A stretch of 64,000 nucleotides of DNA from HNR sp040400085 (GTDB lineage Bacteria > Actinomycetota > Actinomycetes > Actinomycetales > Microbacteriaceae): the NCBI GenBank assembly GCA_040400085.1, contig JBBAQX010000008.1, positions 45,354 through 109,353 on the forward strand. Reading direction: 5' to 3'. Positions 42,258 to 51,700 of the stretch are shown one piece after another; position 1 is the stretch's first letter; the number at the start of each line of letters is the position of its first letter. The notes below the pieces were generated by a model. The model worked only from the letters and a program-made list of their open reading frames with translations. It made no database searches and was not told the origin of the DNA. The translations under genes and the position numbers were made by a program.

Positions 42258-42405
42258 CCGGTGCTCGGCCCAACTTCCGTTGCCCGGCTAACTTCCGCGC
42301 CCGGCCCAAGTTCCGCGGCTCGGCCCAAGCTGCCCGCTTCGGCCCAAGTTGCCCGCCCCGGCCCAACCTATGCCTTAGGCCCGGAACCTGCACCTTGGGC
42401 CAAGC
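42258..42405. repeat. GGCCCAA/TTGGGCC cluster 6
   Basis: The richest cluster: five CGGCCCAA cores plus one CGGCTAA on the plus strand spaced about 17-20 bp, then GGCCCGG and a final CTTGGGCCAAG. It lies between two SDR genes of one apparent operon. Confidence 0.75.
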
Positions 42406-42447
42406 CGTGAACCCAGCATCCAACACACACGAGAAACGAGGAAAGAC

Positions 42448-43227
42448 ATGACGACCACCCTGAAAAATCGCACAGCCCTGATCACCGGCGCAGCCTCGGG
42501 CATCGGCCGCGGAATTGCGCGGCATTTCGTCGCCGCGGGCGCCTCCGTGGTCCTCCTGGACAGGGATCCGCGGGTTATCGATGAGGCGGATGCGCTGGGT
42601 GCGTTGGACGCCTCGGGAGCCGCGGACGCCTCGGGCGCGAAATCCGCCACCGGCCTCATATGCGACGTCACCAACGAGCAATCGGTGCGCGACGCCGTGA
42701 CGGAGGCCACGGCGAGGCTTGGCCGCATTGATACGCTCGTGACGTCTCATGGGATCTTGACGGAGGCATCCGTTCAATCGATGCCCCTTGCCCAGTGGAA
42801 CGAGACCCTGCTCGTCGACCTGACGAGCGTTTTTCTGCTCTGCCGCGAGGTGCTTCCGCAGATGCGCGAGCGCGGGGATGGCAGGATCATCAACGTGGCC
42901 TCGCAGCTCGGACTCAAGGGCGGGGTGGGGCTTGCGCACTACGCGGCGGCGAAGGCGGGGGTTATTGCGATGACGAAGAGCCTCGCGCTTGAGGTATCGG
43001 GCGACGGGGTGCTGGTGAACGCGATTGCTCCCGGGCCTATTGAGACTCCGCTTGTCGATGGAATCAGCGAAGACTGGAAGGCAGCGAAGCGCGCCGAGCT
43101 TCCCCTTGGGCGGTTTGGGACAGTCGACGAGGTCGCCCCGACCGCCGTATTACTCGCGTCGAACCCCGGCGGCAACCTGTACGTGGGGCAAACCCTCGGG
43201 CCCAATAGCGGCGATGTGATGCCCTAA
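42448..43227 (+). CDS. short-chain dehydrogenase/reductase (operon copy 2)
   Basis: 259 residues with an ACGAGGAAAGAC leader. Motifs are TGAASGIGRGIA, the variant TSHG in place of NNAG, INVASQLG with the catalytic Ser region, and YAAAK. C-terminal NPGGNLYVGQTLGPN. A stretch of Ala/Asp/Ser repeats (GALDASGAADASGA) is inserted after the cofactor-binding strand. The stop is directly followed by the start of the MCGGCG protein. Confidence 0.87.
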   Translation: MTTTLKNRTALITGAASGIGRGIARHFVAAGASVVLLDRDPRVIDEADALGALDASGAADASGAKSATGLICDVTNEQSVRDAVTEATARLGRIDTLVTSHGILTEASVQSMPLAQWNETLLVDLTSVFLLCREVLPQMRERGDGRIINVASQLGLKGGVGLAHYAAAKAGVIAMTKSLALEVSGDGVLVNAIAPGPIETPLVDGISEDWKAAKRAELPLGRFGTVDEVAPTAVLLASNPGGNLYVGQTLGPNSGDVMP

Positions 43228-43776
43228 ATGTGTGGCGGGTGCGGAACCGTTGTCGACGATTGGGCGATGCCCTATGTCGGGGGCGAATATGCGCGCGGGG
43301 TGGTCGCGTCAACGCTGACCGGGATTGTTTCACGTGTAACGGTGCGCTCCACCCCGGGTGGGTGGACAGTTTCGCGGGTGAGCGGGCGGACCGAGGTATA
43401 TCTGACCCTCGATTCTTTGGTCGGTGCCTGTATCCCCGCGCTGCGCATTGTCTTGATGGGGGATGCTGCGACTCAGCTTCACGCCCACATCAGCGCACTT
43501 CCCCCGCATCGCCCGTTCCCGCTCAACCCAGTGAGAGAGCGCGACGTATGCCGGGGTGCCGTCCCCGCGCTAGTTTCTCGCGCCGACCGAAACATCCACG
43601 CTGTCTTGGGTGCTGCGGTCTTGCGTCATCTGCGACAGGCTGGAGCGACAGGGAGTTTGGGTGACGGTTCTTGTGACTGTTGTAACTTGGGGTCTTATGT
43701 GGAACTCGAGGGAGACTCCGCGGTTTGGGGTTTGAACATTCCGCCCGTGGGCGAGCTTTCCCGCGCTGGGCGTTGA
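43228..43776 (+). CDS. unknown 182-residue protein with N-terminal MCGGCG motif
   Basis: It begins on the base after the SDR stop, so it is translationally linked. It opens MCGGCGTVVDDWA, which looks like half of a metal-binding site. Further Cys pairs near the C-terminus (SCDCC) could complete it. The middle is beta-rich (GWTVSRVSGRTEVYLTLDSL). I recognise the opening as a recurring actinobacterial hypothetical family but know no function. Confidence 0.65.
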   Translation: MCGGCGTVVDDWAMPYVGGEYARGVVASTLTGIVSRVTVRSTPGGWTVSRVSGRTEVYLTLDSLVGACIPALRIVLMGDAATQLHAHISALPPHRPFPLNPVRERDVCRGAVPALVSRADRNIHAVLGAAVLRHLRQAGATGSLGDGSCDCCNLGSYVELEGDSAVWGLNIPPVGELSRAGR

Positions 43777-43859
43777 GTTGAGGCCCGGGGTCTTGCGGGG
43801 AACGTTGGGCGGGTCGTGTTGGGTGCCGGGGCGAGCTCGGCCTGTCATGTCGCCTGCCG

Positions 43860-43945
43860 CGCTGGGCTCAAGGTGCGGGTTCCGGGCCCATGCTGTAGCT
43901 TGGGCCGACGCGCGTGGGCTGGGCCGACGCGCGTAACTTGGGCCG
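43860..43945. repeat. GGCCCAA/TTGGGCC cluster 7
   Basis: GGGCTCAAGG, GGGCCCATG, CTTGGGCCGACGCGCG, CTGGGCCGACGCGCG and GTAACTTGGGCCGCC. Two halves share the extended word GGGCCGACGCGCG. Confidence 0.65.
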
Positions 43946-43980
43946 CCGAGCGCCGAGCGCCGAGCGCCGAGCGCCGAGCG
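43946..43980. repeat. 7-bp tandem repeat CCGAGCG, five units
   Basis: Five exact head-to-tail copies directly abut cluster 7, between the MCGGCG gene and dgt. Confidence 0.85.
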
Positions 43981-44010
43981 CTGGCCCTTGTCCCGCAGGC
44001 CGCCGGACAG

Positions 44011-45651
44011 CTAGCGCCCTCCGCCGATCTGCCGCGCGATCGACTGCGCCTGAGCATCCGTCAGCGTTGCCACGTAGTCGATCACGGCGCGCCCGCGCCC
44101 GCGCCGCCGCATGTTCGCGTCGTCCACGGGTCCGCTCAGTAGCTCTGGGTCATCCGCGCGCAGCCCCATGTACGCCTCGGTAGCGGCATCGGCAGACTCC
44201 ACCAAGCGGCGGGGCGCCCTGGCCGCATCCGTCGGATCGGTGAGCCACTGGTCCAGCCCGAGCACGAGCGACTCGATGATCCTCGCCTGCCCGCGCTGGG
44301 CCGTCGCCAGATCGGGGTTATCAAGCACGAACCGGGTATGCACGAACTTGAGCACGAGCACATCGTGCCAGGCCTGCCGCTCCAGCTGAATATGCCCGCT
44401 CCGCACGTTGGGCGAGGCTTGCACGATGATCGACTGCTGAAACCGCTCCAACCAGCGGTGGATGAACAGCGACAGGGTGCGTTCCGTCGCGATCCCGCCG
44501 TCGAAGGGCATCGCGAGTAGATCGTCCACCAGCTCGATATTGATTCGCTCGATGGATGCTCTGAAGGCGTCGTCGTCGGCGATCCAGGCATCCCGTTTAT
44601 TGATGCGTCGTCGCAGCAGCTCGAGTGCGTGTCCGGGGTTGCGTGGTCGGCTGGCGAGATCGGCGAGAGGCATATGCGAAAATGCTCGCTGTTCGCGAAG
44701 CCAGGTGCGCAGCTCCGACGAAACGGAGGCCTGCTGCAGAACGCCGGCGCGATAGAAGTCGTCGAGATCGTGGATCGAGTATGCAATATCGTCTGCTATG
44801 TCCATCACTTGGCATTCGAGTGTCTGCTGCCAGGGACCGATAGCGGGAAAAGCTGCCCGGACCGAATCGGCCTCACGTGCATGCAGGCTGTACACCGAAA
44901 ATTTGTGGGCACCCGTCGGTGCGACGTCGCCGACCCCGTGCGGACGTTCCGCCGCCGGCAGATCGGTGTGGTTGTCGCGCCACTCCATCCGGGTCCACGG
45001 GTACTTCAGCACGGCAGCCCGCACAGCCGCCGTAAGGTTCAGCCCGGGCTGCGCCGCCCCGTGCGTGTCGAGTTCGGTCAGGATGCGGAAGGTCTGGGCG
45101 TTGCCCTCGAAGCCCTCCGGCATCCCTAATCTTTCCCGAGCGACCCGGTCGAGAATGCGCTCCCCAAGGTGCCCAAATGGAGGATGCCCCAGGTCGTGCG
45201 CGCTCGCAGCCGCTTGTACCACCACGGGATCGCAGCCGCCCAGGTCGGCGATGATTTCGGCGGTCCGTCCGGTGCTCGCCTGGAGTCCTACGGCTATCGA
45301 ACGGGCTACTGAGGTGACCTTGATCGAGTGCGTCAGGCGGTTGTGGATCACCGGGCCGACGCTCGCTTGGGGGATGACCTGGGTCACCGCCGACAGCCGC
45401 GAAAAGTATGGCGAGAAGCGGAGCCGCTCTAGATCCGTGCGGAAATCGTGCGTAGGCCGTGCACCCGGGATTGGGGCCTCCGCGACTGCCCTGGCCCGTC
45501 GAGGATCGAGTGGATAGAGCGCGACCGGTGCGAGTTCTTTGTCGCGGCTAAGGCTGTCGCGGCTGAGATTGTCTGGGCTGAGGCTGTCTGGGCTGAGATC
45601 GATAGTGTCCTGTTGGATGCCCTGGTTACTCAGCGCTTTATCTTCCGTCAT
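44011..45651 (-). CDS. dgt: deoxyguanosinetriphosphate triphosphohydrolase family protein
   Basis: 546 residues. The HD-domain core is complete: RLTHSIKVTSVAR, then AHDLGHPPFGHLGE (HD at 152-153), and a late MDIADDIAYSIHDLDD with the metal-binding Asp. It cleaves dGTP to deoxyguanosine and triphosphate. Some homologues restrict phage by lowering dNTP pools. The N-terminus (residues 18-38) is a run of Leu-Ser-Pro/Arg-Asp-Ser/Asn repeats not expected for the family. Confidence 0.88.
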   Translation of the reverse strand: MTEDKALSNQGIQQDTIDLSPDSLSPDNLSRDSLSRDKELAPVALYPLDPRRARAVAEAPIPGARPTHDFRTDLERLRFSPYFSRLSAVTQVIPQASVGPVIHNRLTHSIKVTSVARSIAVGLQASTGRTAEIIADLGGCDPVVVQAAASAHDLGHPPFGHLGERILDRVARERLGMPEGFEGNAQTFRILTELDTHGAAQPGLNLTAAVRAAVLKYPWTRMEWRDNHTDLPAAERPHGVGDVAPTGAHKFSVYSLHAREADSVRAAFPAIGPWQQTLECQVMDIADDIAYSIHDLDDFYRAGVLQQASVSSELRTWLREQRAFSHMPLADLASRPRNPGHALELLRRRINKRDAWIADDDAFRASIERINIELVDDLLAMPFDGGIATERTLSLFIHRWLERFQQSIIVQASPNVRSGHIQLERQAWHDVLVLKFVHTRFVLDNPDLATAQRGQARIIESLVLGLDQWLTDPTDAARAPRRLVESADAATEAYMGLRADDPELLSGPVDDANMRRRGRGRAVIDYVATLTDAQAQSIARQIGGGR

Positions 45652-45680
45652 TGGTGCTCCTTGCCTTTATCACTCCATCG

Positions 45681-46991
45681 CTAGCTTAGGGGAGCTTGGA
45701 GCCCCAGCCGAGGATAGAGTACCTCGAATCCTTTTTGTAGGCCCCCCATGAGTGCACCGAGCACGTGGCCTCCGTTGGGAACCTCATAGTATGTTGATCG
45801 CATTCCTGCCGCCTGTGCCGCCTGATAAACAGCTTTAACCTGGGGTACGTATCCTGAATCATCTGAACCTACCGTAAAGATGCCGACCGCGTCGGGAGTG
45901 GGATGCTGAGCAAAAATATTGATTGCCTTCTGCGCGTCGTAGGAGCTCTGGTCTCCTTTGAAAACCTCGCGAAGAACTCCGGCTGGGTTTTCGGAACCTG
46001 GGTATTCTTCCCCCGAGATAAAGAGAAGGTTCCCGAATCGGTCGGGATATTTTGCGGCATAGGTCGCTGCGCAGGCTCCGCCGTTCGAATATCCCGCGAT
46101 AGTCCAGGAGTTCGGGTCTTTCTGTATGTTGAGATTGGCACGTGCCCAATCAGCTACATCCTGGGTGATAAAGGTTTCTACTTTGCCAAACTTTGTAGAA
46201 TCTGTGCAGACGGGGTCTAGGTCTGGGCTGGTCAGTTGATCGGCGACAATAACGATGGGTGCAAGCCCGTTGTGTGTTGCGGCGAAAGCATCCAGAGTTT
46301 CCGCGGCATAGCTAGGATCGGGGTTTCCTGGCTGGCCCATCATCAGAATCACGAGCGGAAGCGCAGGGGCATCTGGTACGAGCGCAGCCGGAGGCAGGTA
46401 GATTCCTGCATCTCGTGAGACGAATCCCGACTTTGTGGGTGGGATTGCCTGAGTCCCCGTTTGGCCCTTGGCGGGCATATCTGCTGGAGGTTTCCACGAT
46501 TCCCAGAGTGGATGTTTTGCGGTCTGGGGCGCATTGGGCTGGGTTGGCGGTCGTTTGAGGTCGATGGGGTTGGATGCCGGTACGCCGAGGACATCCCCTA
46601 TCGTTCGGTCGATCCCGAATGATGCGTTTACTCCGATAGCTGCGGTGAGCGCAAAAACCAGGATTGATACGCCTGCAAGTATTTTGCGTCGAACTCGAGC
46701 CCGTGGGAAATTTGCACTGGCGAGTGTTATTCCGCCGCATGCCCCCATGGTCCACAGCACAGCTCTCTTCGGTAGTGGAATGGTAATGACTGTAAAGACC
46801 TGCGTTAGGAGAAATATTGCGAGCAGCGCGAGGATGGCTCCCGATAGAAACAGTATGACCGAGAGCAAAAACCAGCGCGCTTTTTTGGGTGATCTGAGAG
46901 AAAGCATTAATCCGCATCCGAGCGACAGAATGCTAAATCCCGCGAGAACGTACCAGTCAACTATGTTGAGATTGAGCAGACCGTTGAACAT
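45681..46991 (-). CDS. membrane-anchored alpha/beta hydrolase (esterase)
   Basis: 436 residues. Four hydrophobic segments occupy the first 145 residues, and a Pro-rich linker leads to an alpha/beta-hydrolase domain. The nucleophile elbow is GYSNGGACA, an acid residue lies in VGSDDSG, and the catalytic His is in PNGGHVLGA. The fold resembles the esterase D/mycolyltransferase-like family. The catalytic domain probably faces outside the cell, acting on lipids or envelope esters. Confidence 0.8.
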   Translation of the reverse strand: MFNGLLNLNIVDWYVLAGFSILSLGCGLMLSLRSPKKARWFLLSVILFLSGAILALLAIFLLTQVFTVITIPLPKRAVLWTMGACGGITLASANFPRARVRRKILAGVSILVFALTAAIGVNASFGIDRTIGDVLGVPASNPIDLKRPPTQPNAPQTAKHPLWESWKPPADMPAKGQTGTQAIPPTKSGFVSRDAGIYLPPAALVPDAPALPLVILMMGQPGNPDPSYAAETLDAFAATHNGLAPIVIVADQLTSPDLDPVCTDSTKFGKVETFITQDVADWARANLNIQKDPNSWTIAGYSNGGACAATYAAKYPDRFGNLLFISGEEYPGSENPAGVLREVFKGDQSSYDAQKAINIFAQHPTPDAVGIFTVGSDDSGYVPQVKAVYQAAQAAGMRSTYYEVPNGGHVLGALMGGLQKGFEVLYPRLGLQAPLS

Positions 46992-47060
46992 GCGTCAATA
47001 CTAGGGAGTGAAGATGCGAAACGGCACACAGTGTGCAGACGGTGGGTTATCGGATTACTG

Positions 47061-47918
47061 CTATCCGCGCTGGGTCGCAATCGCGACTCCGGCGGCCACA
47101 CAGACGAGTCCAATTCCGCCGGCCTGCACCAGCGAGAAGGTTTCGCCAAGGATAAGCCAGCCGAAAAAAGCTGCTATGGCCGGTCCTATCGAGGTCAGGA
47201 TTGAATAGAGCTTGGCGGTGAGCAACCGTAAAATTACCGTATCGAGAATGTAGGGGATGCCCGAAGACAGCAGGCCGACGGCCACCAGAAGCCCAACAAC
47301 GCCCCAGTTCAGGGTGCTGAAATCAATCACAATCAGGGCAATGGGAACCAGCGTAACTGTGCTTACGATGCTCGCGACAGTAATGCCTTCAAGCCCGGGA
47401 AGGTGCGTGGCCACCGCGCGGGTAAGTAGGATGTATGCTGCCCATGAGCCTGCTGCTACGAGTGCCAGAAATACGCCCCAGATATTCAGCGCACCGTCCT
47501 GTGACCCGAGCAAGAAAATACCGATTCCTGCGCAGAAGACGCACAAGACGTCAAGCAGTCTCCTCGACATGGCAAGTGCCAGGCCCAGCGGCCCGAGGAA
47601 CTCGATGGTTGCTGCTATCCCCAGTCCGATGAGATGCACGGCCTCGTAGAAGGCGAGGCTCATAATCACGAGGGTTGCACCGAGGAGTATTGCCCAGCGA
47701 AGGCGGTCCCAGGTTAGCTGGCTGCGCTTGGGGCGATAGAACGGAACCAGGATGCACGCCATCACAACCTGTCTGACTGCGACAACAGTAACCGAACCAA
47801 CGATGGGTATGGCAAGGCCGGCCAGAGCGGAACCAAGATTGATGCTGGTTTCGGTTCCGGTCTGAACTGCTACCCCGGTGAGGGTGCGCCGACGGTCCTG
47901 GTGTTGAAGTTTTGTCAC
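47061..47918 (-). CDS. EamA/DMT-family transporter (RhtA-like)
   Basis: 285 residues from a GTG. About ten membrane helices in two homologous EamA halves, with IEFLGPLGLAL in the first and LTSIGPAIAAFFGWLILGE in the second, the PxxA/ExxT pattern of exporters such as RhtA. Probable efflux of an amino acid or related metabolite. Confidence 0.85.
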   Translation of the reverse strand: MTKLQHQDRRRTLTGVAVQTGTETSINLGSALAGLAIPIVGSVTVVAVRQVVMACILVPFYRPKRSQLTWDRLRWAILLGATLVIMSLAFYEAVHLIGLGIAATIEFLGPLGLALAMSRRLLDVLCVFCAGIGIFLLGSQDGALNIWGVFLALVAAGSWAAYILLTRAVATHLPGLEGITVASIVSTVTLVPIALIVIDFSTLNWGVVGLLVAVGLLSSGIPYILDTVILRLLTAKLYSILTSIGPAIAAFFGWLILGETFSLVQAGGIGLVCVAAGVAIATQRG

Positions 47919-48083
47919 AAACGGATACTACTGCACTAGGCGGTTTCAACTGGTCGATGCAACACCCTGAGGTGAGGATTGATGATGGGCAAGGCATCAT
48001 AGGGCAATCGACTGCGGCACCAAGAAACTACTCTCCCCGAACGTCTCGGAAGAAGAGCTGATACCGATACCGCGGATCTCGTC

Positions 48084-48575
48084 TTATAGAACACCGCAAA
48101 CGGTTGTGACCGTGAGGGTGATTGCGCCCGACCCGTCCTCCCTCCCCGCGTAATACAGCACATAGGAGCCAGTGGTATCTTCAAGCTGGTCGACATCCAG
48201 TGTGATGCCGTCCGCTAAGACTTGTGTTTCCTTCTTTGTTCCCTGGGACGTTTCGATGTCGGCAAACTTCGCACGCACTGCGGAGATAGACATCTTGATA
48301 TCGGTTGTATTGAAACCGTAGTAAAAGCTCCATCGGCCTATTCCATCAGCTTCACCGTCGCACGATTCGACCTTCGGGTTCGACGGTGAAAGTTCTGTTG
48401 GGGAGGGGATCTCCGCGATGATCTCTTCGCTAAAATCCTGGGAAGCAGAACGAACGTCGTTGAGGCTGTCGGTGAATTTCGGGGGCTCTGGCTCGACGTA
48501 ACGTGGTGAGCAGGCCGCGAGCGTGATGAGCGCGAGCGGCAAGATGATCATTGCGGAGAGACGTTGGGGGCGCAT
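48084..48575 (-). CDS. small secreted lipoprotein
   Basis: 163 residues from the ATG at 48575. Signal peptide with lipobox LAAC (cleavage before Cys about 22). The mature part is acidic, with no domain I recognise, and ends in a conserved-looking TVTTVCGVL. It would be lipid-anchored on the outer face of the membrane. Confidence 0.75.
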   Translation of the reverse strand: MRPQRLSAMIILPLALITLAACSPRYVEPEPPKFTDSLNDVRSASQDFSEEIIAEIPSPTELSPSNPKVESCDGEADGIGRWSFYYGFNTTDIKMSISAVRAKFADIETSQGTKKETQVLADGITLDVDQLEDTTGSYVLYYAGREDGSGAITLTVTTVCGVL

Positions 48576-48727
48576 ATCTATATTCTGTCGTATGCAGCAT
48601 CGTTCGATCTCCGCTTTTTCGACGATGGACACCACTCTCTCACACATGTATTTCGATTCCTCAGTGGGGGCGTAACATGGAGGAGACAAGTAGTCTTTCG
48701 GCCCTCTTTGTTTTCAATCTGGCGGTA

Positions 48728-51700
48728 CTAGGCCCGCGCTGATTCTCTGCGCCGGGCCCAGATCACTAGTCCTCCCGCCAGGAACAGGGCCAGTGCGCCG
48801 CCCAGAGCGAGTCCATTGTCTGAGCCGGTTGTGCTGAGCTGTCCTTGGTGGGGTGCGGTAGCGTTGCCCGGATCAATAACCTGGCCCGCCGGATCGACGG
48901 GGTCTACAGGGTCTACAGGGTTTACCGGATCTACCGGATCTACTGGATCTACCGGGTCTACTGGATCGACTGGATCGATCGGCTTATCTGCCGACACCGT
49001 GAAGTCAGCTGTCGCCGTATTGTTCGACAGCACGGGATCGGGGAATCGTCCGCTGACCTCAGCGTTTACCCTTCCGCTCGTGTCTTCGGGGGTGCCGTCT
49101 GCTGCGTGCAGGGTGAGTGGGAGCATCGAGACGTTTCCGTTCGCGAGCGATCCAATGGATACGCAGGTCGCACTGTCTGCGTTGACATCGCAGTTCCAAC
49201 CGAGGGAATCACCGTCACGCGCACCAAGTTCAAATCCGTCAACGGATTTTACCGTTACGGTGGCCGAGTCGGCGCTGGGGCCGTTATTGGTGATACTGAC
49301 GTTCAGGGGAACGGTGGTTCCGCCAACAATCTTTCCGCCGGTGATCGCGATGCTCAGGTCCGTTACCGCGACCTCGGCCCCGACGGGGGCGGGTTCCGCA
49401 CCCAGCGCCTGACCGTTATCCGTTCGGGTAGCGGAGAAAGCGGCTGAGTTATATATGGTCTGTGAGGCGGGAACGCTCTGGTCGATGCTCATCGACCAGG
49501 TCACGCCCACCTGCTCATCGGGTGCGAGTGTGTTGCCTGCGTCTTGCACGAATCGGAGAGACTTGACCTGGGTAAAATCGGAAGGGGCATCCGTCCAATC
49601 GTTGACGCAATCGGTGGCCGTTGCATTCACCTCTGGTCTGCACGGATTGGTTGAGTTTGAGTACTCAACGCTGAAGCCGGTCGGCGCCCCAACTGCTTCT
49701 ATGAGCGTTGGCGAGAACTGCGAGCCGCGTTGCTGGGAAGCCGCATTTGCGCTAACCCCGGTATCGCCAACATGGGGAAGAATGTCGTACACCACAATAT
49801 CCTTCAGTCCAACATTGCCGGTATTGGCGATGGGAAGCTGGTAAGTCACAGATTCTCCAGCTTCCGTTGCGGCTCTCTGGGGTGCCGAGACGAAATCGCT
49901 GTCGAGGGATCCCCGTGCCGAAAGTGTTGACTGAAGCGAGGCTCCCGTGCCGGTGTTAGCGGTTGCGATCGATCGCGCGAGGATGCTGTTTGTGCTTCCC
50001 CCTTCAACGATTGCGCGATCGTCCTTCACCAGCTGAACCCAGTCGCCGGTCTCCGTGCTATCGGCTGTTACGCCGATGAACGGGGATGCCGGGATCGGTC
50101 CGCGCGCATCGCCGGCATAGAGCGAGGCCTTGACCGACCCTGCGGGGGCAGAGGTTACGACAGTGTTAAACGTGGGTCCGCACAGGAAGGCGTTTCCGGT
50201 AAGAGCTGGGGCGTCCGGCCAGGAGACGACCACGACATCCTGTCCATTGAGTGCGCTTTTCTTCACCTCTATCGTGGGGTTCTTGAAGTTTTCGTCGGCG
50301 CCGCACCAGTCGCCCTCAAGAGTGACGGGGTTTTTGGCCGCCTGCGTTCCCTTTGGTACGACGAAGTAGAGCTCTGGCTTCCAATCGTGGTTGCTGTAGT
50401 CCACGTTGTTGATGTTTGATTTCCACTGGATGGTGCTTCCCGGGCGGTAGGTTTCCGAGGAGGAGGGTGCGCTGAGATAAACGGTTGGCAGGATGAACGG
50501 GTCGATGATCTTGTACGAGCCGCAGCCGGAGGCGGTGGCTTGCCCTCCCGATGCAGATGTCATTAGCAATGATGCGCACTGGCGGACAGAGGAGATGGAA
50601 TCGTCGGTTGTGATCCCGGTCACGCCGAAAGACGGCCCTGAGAGGGGAGCCACCGCTCCGAGGTCAACATCTATATGGGCGAGAATATCGCCTTCGACAA
50701 TCCCTAACTCGGCAGCGGTCACGGCACCGGCTTCGGTGTATGTTCCGGTTTTTCCGCTCCCACTGGTCCAGGTGAGAGTCGCACCGTCAGGCAGATACAT
50801 ATTCGTAAAGTTGAATCCGGGGGCCATATCGCTGGAGATCACAGCGCTGGCGGATGCTGTGGTGCTGTTGTAATTGTTCAGGTAGTAATTCCAGCTGTAA
50901 CTTGCACCACGTGCAACGTTGGTACCGAGGTAACCGTATCCGGACGTACTGACCTGCAGGTACGGCTCCATTTTTTCCACGTAGGTGTCAAGCTGAAGCA
51001 GAAGCGATCCGGGAACGCTATAGCCGCTTCCCCCGAGGAAGGTGCCTGTCGCGTTACTCTGAATGGTGACGCGCTGCCTGTCCGTAAAGGATGACGAGGG
51101 GAACTTGAGCACCGTCTCGAATTGGTGAACGCCGGGATAGTAAGAATCCGGATCCGCTGGAAGGTTCTTCCACGTGACAACATTCCCGGAGATTGAATCA
51201 GGCATCGGAGTGGATGAAACGAACTCCGCACCCGCCGGAAGAGTGATGGTATATGTATCTACCGTTTTGATTCCCTCTGTACCGGTAGCTGACGGGTCAG
51301 CGTTCTGTACGTAGTTTCGGACAACCACGTCCTGGTCTAGGTAGGTAAACGATGAGCCCTGATACATTTGCGTCCAGGCCTTTTTAGTTGGCGCGTTGAG
51401 AGTCATCGACGCGGAGGCGCTCGCGGCGTCAGTATTCTGTGCAGCAGCGTTTGCCGTGACGGTGAGCACGGAACCGTTTGGAGTCGTGAGCGAGTCTGGC
51501 GTGTAGCGGATACCCACTGTTCCCGAAGATCCGGGAGCGAGTGAATCCTTCATGGTAAAGGTTACGAGACCGTCGCCGTAAGATGCGTTCGATTGAGCCA
51601 CATCCGCCGAGTTGGTTAGTATCGGCGTTTTCCACCAGCTAGTTCCCCATGCTGGCTGCTGCCCTGAGACAAAAGTAGGAAGGGGAACCGAAATCGTCGC

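Noticed and set aside
42258..42405. Regularly spaced repeats considered as CRISPR
   Set aside because: Repeat core is only about 8 bp with roughly 10-bp variable parts, and no cas genes are present.
41851..42939. 362-codon reverse frame
   Set aside because: Antisense to two SDR genes and a repeat cluster.
48891..48979. Short direct repeats resembling a CRISPR array
   Set aside because: Nine-bp in-frame units coding Val-Asp-Pro with no spacers.
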